Part shown: one piece after another, positions 11,995-23,900 of the stretch
Position numbering within the stretch: position 1 is the first letter of the stretch
How the letters are laid out: every line of letters begins with the position of its first letter
Source: Nematostella vectensis
Lineage: Eukaryota > Cnidaria > Anthozoa > Actiniaria > Edwardsiidae
Direction of reading: 5' to 3'
Assembly (NCBI RefSeq): GCF_932526225.1
Contig: NC_064044.1
Coordinates: forward strand, 4,206,592-4,270,591
DNA length: 64,000 nucleotides
The notes under the pieces: generated by a model
Seen by the model: the letters and a program-made list of their open reading frames with translations, nothing else
The model's database searches: none
Told to the model about the DNA's origin: nothing
Made by a program: the position numbers and the translations under genes

Positions 11995-14900
11995 ATGTTG
12001 ATGTTGTTGTTCCACCTGCCAGAGTCTGCAAGAGTCCCCAGTGTAGTATACATAGGTAATTTGCGGTAATTTGGACTTTTCCCGATCCCGTTTATTTTGA
12101 ATCTCTTCTTCTTTATGTCGTGTTGTTGTTGTTTGTGTTGTGCTGTTGTTGTTTGTGTTGTGCTGTTGTTGTTTGTGTCGTGCTGTTGTTGTTTGTGTCG
12201 TGCTGTTGTTGTTTGTGCTGTGCTGTTGTTGTTTGTGCTGTGCTGTTGTTGTTTGTGTCGTGCTGTTGTTGTTTGTGTCGTGTTGTTGTTGTTTGTGTTA
12301 TGTGGTTGTTGTTTGTGTTATGTTGTTGTTTGTGCTGTGCTGTTGTTGTTTGTGTTGTGCTGTTGTTATTGTTGTTGTGCTGTTGTTGTTTGTGCTGTGC
12401 TGTTGTTGTTTGTGTCGTGCTGTTGTTGTTTGTGCTGTGCTGTTGTTGTTTGTGCTGTGCTGTTGTTGTTTGTGCTGTGCTGTTGTTGTTTGTGCTGTGC
12501 TGTTGTTGTTTGTGTTGTGCTGTTGTTGTTTGTGTTATGTTGTTGTTTGTGCTGTGCTGTTGTTGTTTGTGTTGTGCTGTTGTTATTGTTGTTGTGCTGT
12601 TGTTGTTTGTGCTGTGCTGTTGTTGTTTGTGCTGTGCTGTTGTTGTTTGTGCTGTGCTGTTGTTGTTTGTGCTGTGCTGTTGTTGTTTGTGTTGTGCTGT
12701 TGTTGTTTGTGCTGTGCTGTTGTTGTTTGTGTTGTGCTGTTGTTGTTTGTGCTGTGCTGTTGTTGTTTGTGCTGTGCTGTTGTTGTTTGTGCTGTGTTGT
12801 TGTTGTTTGTGTTGTGCTGTTGTTATTGTTGTTGTGCTGTTGTTGTTTGTGCTGTGCTGTTGTTGTTTGTGTTGTGCTGTTGTTGTTTGTGCTGTGCTGT
12901 TGTTGTTTGTGTTGTGCTGTTGTTGTTTGTGTTATGTTGTTGTTTGTGTTGTTGTTGTTGTTATTGTTGTTGTTTTTTGTGTCGTGTTGTCGGTTTGTTC
13001 CTCTTTTTACCTTCTTCGTAATTGGTCCATTTCTTCATCTTCTTTTCCTTTTCCCCACCGTTGTTTTCGTCCAATCCGTCCCATGTTATCTTGTTCTATT
13101 TCCTTTCCTTCTTCTGTCTTCTTCTTTTTTCTTGATATAATAATTCTTATTTTTTTCCCTTTTAATCTTCTTTTTTGTCTAACCTGGTCCTCCTTCTTTT
13201 TTTAGAGCGTTATTTCTTTTTTAGTTGTTGTTGCTGTGTGTTGGTGTTCTTCTTCTTTTTATTCTCTTCATCTTCATCTCCATTCCCACTAAAGCTCAAT
13301 AGTCCTGCTAATATCAGTATAATCCATCTAATTTCATTTATCCTCTCTCCCCCAGCCCAGCTAGGGATGTCACCATCCCAGCAACCACTCAATGCAGTAG
13401 AGTCCGCCATTCGCTATGTCAACAAGCGATCAGATCTTTTGCCAAACACGACAATCAAGCTTCTCCAGGAGACGTATTCAAAAGATAATCTATTACAATA
13501 TGGTAAGAAATAAAGTATAAAAACATTGGAATTTTAGCAGCGAGACTGTATCATTATTATAAACAGGCTAACAACAGAAATCCGCAAGTTTTAATGCCTA
13601 TGGCATGAAATAAGTGCGGAGGTAATCACGGTGGTGGTTGTGTTCAAGTGATAATGACGGTAATAATGATGATAATGCTGATGATGACGGTAATAATGAT
13701 GATGATCTAATCAAGATGATGATGACAAATCAAGGTGACGATGATGATGATGGTAAAGTCAATGAAAATCGATTATCGTTGTAAATATTCGGTTGCTATA
13801 AGCAACAGTATGCTGACTCCTTTCTACTTTCCGTCCCCACAGCTCTCAACCTCTCCTCCTATGACGTCATCGCGCTGTTGGTTGATGCTCACCCGCAGCC
13901 TTCCCAGCAGGCCATGAGCGCAATGTTTCGTATCCCCATGGTAACCCTACATGAAGCACACACGTACACCTCTCAGACCCAATCTTTGCTGCAGTATGGA
14001 ATATGCGTCGGTCCTAGCGGATATGACGTCACAAGAGCGATGAATGACGTCATAACACACCTGAATCGTAACAAAATCCTCGTTTTATATGACGGTTAGT
14101 ATTAACCATTTGGTTCTCTGTCGCCGCCATTTTGCCATCCAAGTAGGTGAAATCATCCCTTTCCTAGCTAGAGTGACTGTTTTGGGAAAGTTAGAGTGAC
14201 TGATTTGGGAAAGTTAGGGTGACTGATTTGGGAAAGTTAGGGTGACTGATTTGGGAAAGCTAGGGTGACTGATTTGGAAAAGTTAGGGTGACTGATTTGG
14301 GAAAGTTAGGGTGACTGATTTGGGAAAGCTAGAGTGACTGATTTGGGAAAGTTAGGGTGACTGATTTGGTAAAGCTAGGGTGATGATTTGGGAAAGCTAG
14401 GATGACTGATTTGAGAAAGCTAGGGTGATGATTTGGGAAAGCTAGGGTGACTGATTTGGGAAAGCTAGGATGCTACGATGACAAAATGGCGGCTGAGCGA
14501 AACGAGACAATTTCCATTATGCTTTGGTTTGCGGGACGAGAAACCACATAGCCGTAGCAAGCCTCGAATTATTGGGGGGGGGGGGGCACAATACAGAAAC
14601 ATTAAGAAAACAATTGAGTGGACAGCCAAGCCCCTACTGGTCATTTTCTTATTATTTTTGAAAATATTGGGGGGGGGGGAAGGCACATGCCCCCAGTGCC
14701 CCACCCCCTGTTACGGCCCTGAACCAATACCATAATATTGAGGTATTGAGGTCGTTTTGAGGGACTGGTACCGAGGGCTCTTAGTTTCTTTTCAGATACT
14801 TTCTCTATTGACCAAGGATGGTCACAGTCCCTGTTTTTCTCTTCTGATTACAAGTCATAATGTTTACGAAGCACCTGCGGTACGGCAACCTTTAAAATGA

Positions 14901-17900
14901 CAAGAATCATGCGGTTTTTCCAAATAAGGAATATATTAGTTTCCTTATATGGAAGTGGCCGCGTTTGACAAAAACGACAATTTTTGGCTAAATTTTCTTG
15001 ATATGTATCGAGATTCCATTTTTTTAAGGACGCTGGCGCAGTCAAGCGATGCTTTTTATTTCGCGGCTTCCGTCAAACTCGAGTTACTCCAAGATGTCCC
15101 TGGAGATCGAGTCTGACTCGTGGTTGTGCGGAGACACCAAGGAGCTCCTTGGTAGACTCAACAATGCACCGACAGAAGTCATCGCGCTCTTCTGTGACTC
15201 GTACCTTGTGGCGGAAGTCATTGACAAGGTGCACTGCGCATGCTCATTCAAAGTGGAGAAACCGCATATCTGGCTGATCGCAGATATGGTACGTCCATAC
15301 AGTTGTATACCATTATATTGACAAGCCTGTGACGCTTGGATATAATTTTTATGCAACAGATTTGTTTTGTGTAAATGTGCCCACCCCACACTTCAACCAG
15401 GTTTCTTTTTCTGTTTTGCCCACGGGCCCGTTATAGAAACGGATTTTCTTTGTCTTAGAAACTTCGGGCATACAATCTGGGATACTATTAAAGAGAAATA
15501 GCTGAAAAAGGGAGTCTCCTCTAGCTGATCTCTGGCTTTTAGAGAGCCTTATTGACAAATTTGAACAGTTTGAGAAAAACAGTGTGAGTTTTTTTTCATT
15601 CTCGTCCTCTGTACAGTCATGGAGTCCCAAAGTCAGTCCGTCACGTGTAGTTCATGTTAGGGAAAGTCGATAACATCACCTTCTTTCGTTATGTGTCTAA
15701 GATTATCGCTCGTTGTCGCCAAGTGTTGTTCATTGTCGCCCGTTGTTGTTGTTGTCACTATGTGTTCTTGGCTGTCTTGGCCGTTCGCTGTAATTTAATT
15801 AAGAACTATTTACCCTCCAAAGATCCCTTCAGTATCGATGCCAGTGCAGTCGTCTCAAGTCGTACTTGGTTTTTTGCCTCAAGTTACAGACAGCTACCTA
15901 ACACGACACATCGACCGGGAACTGAACCTCAGCAAAACCGCGATATATGTAAGTCTATTTGCCGATATTTGCCGATTTTCAAGTGTTTCCGATAAGAAAA
16001 TTGCTTTAAAGCTCATTTTATATACGTAAACAATTATACCCTTTCCATTTCGAGGGAACATAGTGGTTTTAAAAATATCTACCAGGAGGCTTCGGCTCTC
16101 GGTAGATATTTCGCCACTATCCACCTCAATGGAAATGGTATAATTGTTAACTATGTGCGAAAAATGTAAGTCTGTGTGCGATATAAAGTAGTCTACTTGC
16201 GATATATGTAAGTAATTTTCCTATGCGCGCAATTAATGAACGAAGATTCTTTTTAGTTAGGGGCGTTCATTTTCAAGTTTGGGGCTTTCAGTTTTATGTT
16301 TCTCATCATCACTTTTAAGTTATGTCCTCATCATTTTCCAGAATTCGGTGTACTTCGCGTACGACGCCGTTTTAGCCACCGCGCATGCTCTAGATAAAGT
16401 CATTCTAGAAGACCGCTGGGTGTCATTAAATCGGTCTCACGGGCTCACAACTTCTCTAAATGGGCCTTCAATATTTGAAGAAATGAAGAAGGTTGGTATG
16501 TCGCCTAATTGATTCAAGTCTTGATTGTCATATTTTATATTTTATATTATATGATTGATTATCTTTTTTATCTCTGTTTTCTTCAGTTGAAGATCAACTC
16601 AACAACAGGAATCCTGGACATCGCTCACGACGGCAGTAGACGAAATTTAGAGCTGGAGGTCTTTAACCTCCAAAACGACATTTTTACTAAGGTATGATGA
16701 CTTAGTCCCAAGTATTATTGATCGGGTTTCCTGTGGTAGTGAGAGGTGTGGGGTCACAGAAAGAGCCCTTTTGAATCATGGTTCATCTCTGGGCACAACC
16801 TGGTAAAACGCCAGGGACAACAGGCTGAAGCTATGTATGCTGCATTTTTATCCATGGTTGTTGTTTGTGAGGAAAAACTGTGTAAGAAAACGTTAAAAAA
16901 ACCTTCAAGAAACCGGCTCAAACCGGAAGTTGCGAAAGGCACAGCCACCGGAAGTTGCGCAAACAGCTCTGCCCACTCTATTCCAAACGATCAGTCAATG
17001 ATTGTGAGAAGTTTTGATGTCTTTTTGCAGATTGGCGTTTGGAGCGCCAGCAGTGGTGTGACGGTCAGCGGCTCTGTGAAGCAGAACAGGCCCACCACCG
17101 ACCTAGTCCCTCTCGATAAGCTCCACCGGAAGTTGGAGGTGGTCGTAGTACTGGTAAGATTCAGTCAAAGTCTAAACAAAAAAGGCCATTAATGGCAAGA
17201 GGCGTATGAGATGTAGATGGTACTCGTGATAGTATGCGCACTACACACAAGAGACGCAGATAGAACCGCAACGTACGGTACATGCTATACACGTTGGTAA
17301 TAATGCAGTACACTCAATACACGTGGTTAGTATTCGCTGTACACGCAAACACGTGGATAGTACACGCTGTACACGCAAGACACGTGGCTAATATATGCGG
17401 TACATGCAATACACGTGGCTAGTATGCGTTGTACACGCAAGACACGTGTATAGTAAACGCGGTACACGCAAGACACGTGGCTAGTATACGCGGTACACGA
17501 AAGACAGGTGGCTAGTTCACGCGGTACACGAAAGACAGGTGGCTAGTTCACGCGGTACATGTAAGACATGTGGCTAGTATGTGCGGTACACGCACAAAAC
17601 GTGGATAGTACAACACGCAAGACATGGATTAATTTTTCTGACAAGGGAAGCTGCGCAGGCCTCGATATCACATGCAATTCCGTAGGGCGCTTTTTGAGTG
17701 TGGAGCATGTGTGCGCTTTCCCTGCAACCAAGTCACGAGCGTAACATGACCAAGTCACGAGCGTTGCATGACCAAGTCACGAGCGTTGCATGACCAAGTC
17801 ACGAGCGTAACATGACCAAGTCACGAGCGTAACATGACCAAGTCACGAGCGTTGCATGACCAAGTCACGAGCGTTGCATGACCATGTCACGAGCGTAACA

Positions 17901-20900
17901 TGACCAAGTCACGAGCGTTGCATGACCATGTCACGAGCGTTGCATGACCAAGTCACGAGCGTTGCATGACCAAGTCACGAGCGTTGCATGACCAAGTCAC
18001 GAGCGTTGCATGACCAAGTCACGAGCGTTGCATGACCAAGTCACGAGCGTAACATGACCAAGTCACGAGCGTAACATGACCAAGTCACGAGCGTAACATG
18101 ACCAAGTCACGAGCGTAACATGACCAAGTCACGAGCGTTGCATGACCAAGTCACGAGCGTTGCATGACCAAGTCACGAGCGTAACATGACCAAGTCACGA
18201 GCGTAACATGACCATGTCACGAGCGTTGCATGACCAAGTCACGAGCGTTGCATGACCAAGTCACGAGCGTTGCATGACCAAGTCACGAGCGTAACATGAC
18301 CAAGTCACGAGCGTAACATGACCATGTCACGAGCGTTGCATGACCAAGTCACGAGCGTTGCATGACCAAGTCACGAGCGTTGCATGACCAAGTCACGAGC
18401 GTAACATGACCAAGTCACGAGCGTAACATGACCAAGTCACGAGCGTAACATGACCAAGTCACGAGCGTTGCATGACCAAGTCACGAGCGTAACATGACTC
18501 CGACACTAGCGGATGCAAAGAGAACACTGCAGCACCCCTAACTACACGCTTGTTTCTGAAAGACCCCAACAAGTATCAAGCTCAAATAAGTTTCCATCTA
18601 CAGTTTAAAATTCTTTTAGAAGTTGTTGTTTTGTACTTATAGCTTTACAAGGAAGGCACATACTTTGATCGATGGATTTGAGAGAAGTTGAAGTCCCTAA
18701 TCAAACTAGAATCAGACAGCTTTTCGTTTCGCCTTTGAATCATTTGATGGTTTATGGTAAACACTGGGGGCACGTGCCCCCCACCCCCAATATTTTCAAA
18801 AACTACAAGGAAATGACCAGAAGGGGCGTGGCTGTGCCCCCCAATGTTTCTTAATGTTACTGTATCGTGCAGACCCCCCCCCCCCCAATAATTCGAGGGC
18901 TGCTACGGCTATGTGTTAAGACAGGTTACAGTCTTACAGAGAGTAACTGTAGAATATTATCTATTACTTTGTAAAGGTTGATTTTAACCCGGCCTCCCTA
19001 CAATGACATTTTCAATGGATTTTTTCCATTGAAAAAATCCATTTTTTCCATCGTAAAATCGAGGACCTCTTTGCAACGATACATCGATTTTACGATACAT
19101 TTTCTTTCTCCCGAGGCATATCGTAAAATCCAGATTCCACTGTGTATTGAAAGGGTTGTAAGTGCCAATAAACTAAAGCTACTGATACATCCTGGTGTTG
19201 CATGCACTTGTTTGCAGGATTCCCCTTTTGTGATGCTGAACGAGGCGGGTGTACTCGAAGGTTTCAGCATTGACCTAATCAAAGAGATTTCACAGATGCT
19301 CGGCTTTGCCTATAACGTGTATTTGAGTCCTGATGGCCTATACGGAGGGAGCGATGGCCTGGGAGGCTACACGGGAATCGTAGGGCAGATCATAAAAGGG
19401 GTAAGATGTAGTGCTGAGGAGATACTGTGGTGGGAAGGGTGTGATGCTGTAGAGGGGGAGCGGCTATATTGGTAGCAAATGGCAGATCACCAAAGGAGTA
19501 AGGTTGCGGTGTAGGATGTGATGCTATTGAGGGGATATTACAATATATATACATTGATAGGGCATGGCAGGGGTAAAGTTGAAAGGGGTTAGGTCATGGT
19601 GTAGAGCGTGGTTGTATAAGGGGAAGACTGCATTGGTAGCGCATATCAGATGATGAGGGGTACGTTGGGGGATAGGATGTGATGGTGTAGGGAGTAGGAG
19701 GTCGGTAGTGCAGTAACGCATATTTTTATAAATTGATGCTATCGGGGCGGGTGCACCGTAGCAGATAAATTAATTTAAGAACCATCAATTATATAAGAAA
19801 GGCGATAAAAGGGCGATCTAGATAGCGTTTTAGGGCAGAGGTGAGGTCTGAAATCGTAAGATTAGTCTATGGGCAAGGAGAGCTGGTTGGTATTAGGAGG
19901 GGGAGGGGGGGGGGGATGAAAGGGACAGTCTTGACATTTGCCCGAAATGAAGGTGAGGTGGCCTTTAAGTGTTGGGTTGAGGCTACACTGGATTTGTAAG
20001 GTAGATCGTGGAAACGTACTGGGGTTGGTTACCGTAAGGGGTAGATATGTAAAGGGAAATGCAAACTAGCTGCTGTTTCTAAATAATTCTATGCCCTTAA
20101 AGTTAGGGGACCACTGTAATTGGCTCTGCTGTAGTGGCTCGCGGCCAGTGTCCATTTTCGTTGTTATCATATTTTAAGGCGAAGCGAAATAAATAGAGTA
20201 ACTGTGCCCTCATCTTATCTAGAAAGCGGATTTATCGACATCTCCGCTGACCATTACTTCGGAGCGACTGCAGTATCTCGAGTTCAGCAAGCCCTTTATG
20301 CAGTTCACAATGAGCTTGATTTCCAAGAAATTCGACAATGATAATCAGTATCTGATGGCCTTCATGCGTCCCTATTCTTCTACTGTCTGGTAAGTAACGA
20401 GTAGCGAGTAGCGCCGAATACTCGACAAAGAGTATCTAATGGCATACAAACGTCTCTACTCTCCTACTGCCTGGCGAGTAGCGAGTAGCGAGAATAACTC
20501 GACAGTCAGTATCTAATGGCATGCATGCGTCGGTACTTTTATACTGTCTGGCGAGTAGCGAGTAGCGAGAATAACTCGACAGTCAGTATCTAATGGCATG
20601 CATGCGTCGGTACTTTTATACTGTCTGGCGAGTAGCGAGTAGCGAGAATAACTCGACAGTCAGTATATAATGCCTCTAGCTAGTATCTAGTCATAAAATA
20701 ACACAATTCTTTACTGTCATTTTATTAATTGAATATCAGTATCTAATATATCTAGTATCTAGTCATATCATACATTCTTTACTGTCATGTTATTAATTGA
20801 ATATATGTATCCTATGGCCATGATCAGTTCCTACTCTTGTAATGTTTGGTAAGTAACGTTTAGCGGGTAAAAGGAAACTGTTTAACTCGACAAAGTTTTT

Positions 20901-23900
20901 TCGTTAGATGTAATTGATCCATCCATTTTAGGCTTCTGACGCTGGCAGGTCTGCTTCTGGTAACGATTCTCATGTTTGTCGTGAACTACATCAGTCCGTA
21001 TGGCTACCGTAAGTCGCATAAGAGCAAGAATGGAGAGGCGTTTAACTTTTTCAACAGCTTGTGGTTCTGCCTTGCCTCCATGCTACAACAGGGCGCGGAC
21101 AGCACCCCCCGGTCACTATCCGGTAAGTAGCCAGCCTCACCTCACCCTACACGTTCTCTCGCCTCGCCTCGCCTCGCCTCACAGCACCCCTCGGTCATTA
21201 TCCGGTAAGTAGCCAGCCTCACCTCACCTTACACGTTCTCTCGCCTCGCCTCGCCTCGCCTCGCCTCACAGCACCCCTCGGTCCCTATCCGGTAAATAGC
21301 CAGCCTCACCTCACCTTACACGTTTCTCTCGCCTCGCCTCACCTCGCCCCGCCCCGCCCCGCCCCGCCCCGCCTCACAGCACCCCTCGGTCACTATCCGG
21401 TAAGTAGCCAGCCTCACCTCACCTTACACGTTCTCTCGCCTCGCCCCGCCTCGCCCCGCCTCACAGCACCCCTCAGTCACTATCCGGTAAATAGCCAGCC
21501 TCACCTCACCTTACACGTTTCTCTCGCCTCGCCTCACCTCGCCTCGCCCCGCCCCGCCCCGCCTCACAGCACCCCTCAGTCACTATCCGGTAAGTAGCCA
21601 GCCTCACCTCACCTTACACGTTTCTCTCGCCTCGCCTCGCCTCACAGCACCCCTCGGTCCCTATCCGGTAAATAGCCAGCCTCACCTCACCTTACACGTT
21701 TCTCTCGCCTCGCCTCACCTCGCCTCGCCTCGCCTCGCCTCGCCTCACAGCACCCCTCGGTCATTATCCGGTAAATAGCCAGCCTCACCTCACCTTACAC
21801 GTTTCTCTCGCCTCGCCTCACCTCGCCCCGCCCCGCCCCGCCCCGCCCCGCCTCACAGCACCCCTCGGTCACTATCCGGTAAGTAGCCAGCCTCACCTCA
21901 CCTTACACGTTCTCTCGCCTCGCCCCGCCTCGCCCCGCCTCACAGCACCCCTCAGTCACTATCCGGTAAGTAGCCAGCCTCACCTCACCTTACACGTTTC
22001 TCTCGCCTCGCCTCACCTCGCCCCGCCCCGCCCCGCCCCGCCCCGCCTCACAGCACCCCTCGGTCACTATCCGGTAAGTAGCCAGCCTCACCTCACCTTA
22101 CACGTTCTCTCGCCTCGCCCCGCCTTGCCCCGCCTCACAGCACCCCTCAGTCACTATCCGGTAAATAGCCAGCCTCACCTCACCTTACACGTTTCTCTCG
22201 CCTCGCCTCACCTCGCCTCGCCTCGCCCCGCCCCGCCTCACAGCACCCCTCGGTCATTATCCGGTAAGTAGCCAGCCTCACCCCACCTTACACGTTTCTC
22301 TCGCCTCGCCTCGCCTCACAGCACCCCTCGGTCCCTATCCGGTAAATAGCCAGCCTCACCTCACCTTACACGTTTCTCTCGCCTCGCCTCACCTCGCCTC
22401 GCCTCGCCTCGCCTCGCCTCACAGCACCCCTCGGTCATTATCCGGTAAGTAGCCAGCCTCACCTCACCTTACACGTTCTCTCGCCTCGCCTCGCCTCGCC
22501 TCGCCTCGCCTCGCCTCACCTTACACGTTTCTCTCGCCTCGCCTCGCCTCACAGCACCCCTCGGTCATTATCCGGTAAGTAGCCAGCCTCACCTCACCTT
22601 ACACGTTCTCTCGCCTCGCCCCGCCCCGCCTCACAGCACCCCTCGGTCATTATCCGGTAAGTAGCCAGCCTCACCCCACCTTACACGTTCTCTCGCCTCG
22701 CCTCACCTCACAGCACCCCTCGGTCCCTATCCGGTAAATAGCCAGCCTCACCTCACCTTACACGTTTCTCTCGCCTCGCCTCACCTCGCCTCGCCTCGCC
22801 TCGCCTCGCCTCACAGCACCCCTCGGTCATTATCCGGTAAGTAGCCAGCCTCACCTCACCTTACACGTTCTCTCGCCTTGCCTCGCCCCGCCCCGCCTCA
22901 CAGCACCCCTCGGTCACTATCCGGTAAGTAGCCAGCCTCACCTCACCTTACACGTTTCTCTCGCCTCGCCTCACCTCGCCTCGCCTCGCCTCGCCTCACA
23001 GCACCCCTCGGTCATTATCCGGTAAGTAGCCAGCCTCACCTCACCTTACACGTTTCTCTCGCCTCGCCTCACCTCGCCTCGCCTCGCCTCGCCTCACAGC
23101 ACCCCTCGGTCACTATCTGGTAAGTAGCCAGCCTCACCTCACCTTACACGTTCTCTCGCCTCGCCTCGCCTCGCCTCACAGCACCCCTCGGTCACTATTC
23201 GGTAAGTAGCCAGCCTCACCTCACCTTACACGTTCTCTCGCCTCGCCTTGTCTCGCCTCACAGCACCCCTCGGTCACTATCCGGTAAGTAGCCAGCCTCA
23301 TCTCACCTTACACGTTCTCTCGCCTCGCCTCGTCTCGCCTCACAGCACCCCTCGGTCACTATCCGGTAAGTAGCCAGCCTCACCTCACCTTACACGCCTT
23401 ACTCGCCCCCCCCCCCCTCCTTCACCTCACCCCAACCCAACCCACCCCACCCCGCCTCACCTTTTTCATCTCGTTCACAGGTCGTGTCCTAGCGGGATGC
23501 TTCTGGTTCTGTATTCTAATCTGGATCTCGACATACACTGCCAATCTGGCGGCGTTTTTCACGGTCCGCAGCGCGGGGAAAACTGTGAGCACTTTGGAAG
23601 ATGTGGTTGATGGTGGATATCACTTCTACATCATACGTCACACTGCACTCTACCACTTCTTTAAAATGGCTTCTTATCATACCTACAGGTGAGTGGTGTT
23701 ACTTTTACAAAGCCCAAATATATTTTTGTTACCTCTATTAAGCCCCGTGCAAACAGCGCTAACATTGGCCAGTATTGCTGGTAATACCTCGCTTGGCTGA
23801 CCACAAGACAACAACTGATTTGCGAACTACTCGGTAACACTTCCCAACTGGCTGTTAAGGCCAGCAGTCAGGAACTGATAGCGCTGTACTTTAAACTGGG

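Noticed and set aside
12097-13205. Three overlapping frames of 293-361 codons rich in Cys, Val and Leu
   Set aside because: They are the same 20-bp minisatellite read in three phases; located in an iGluR intron.
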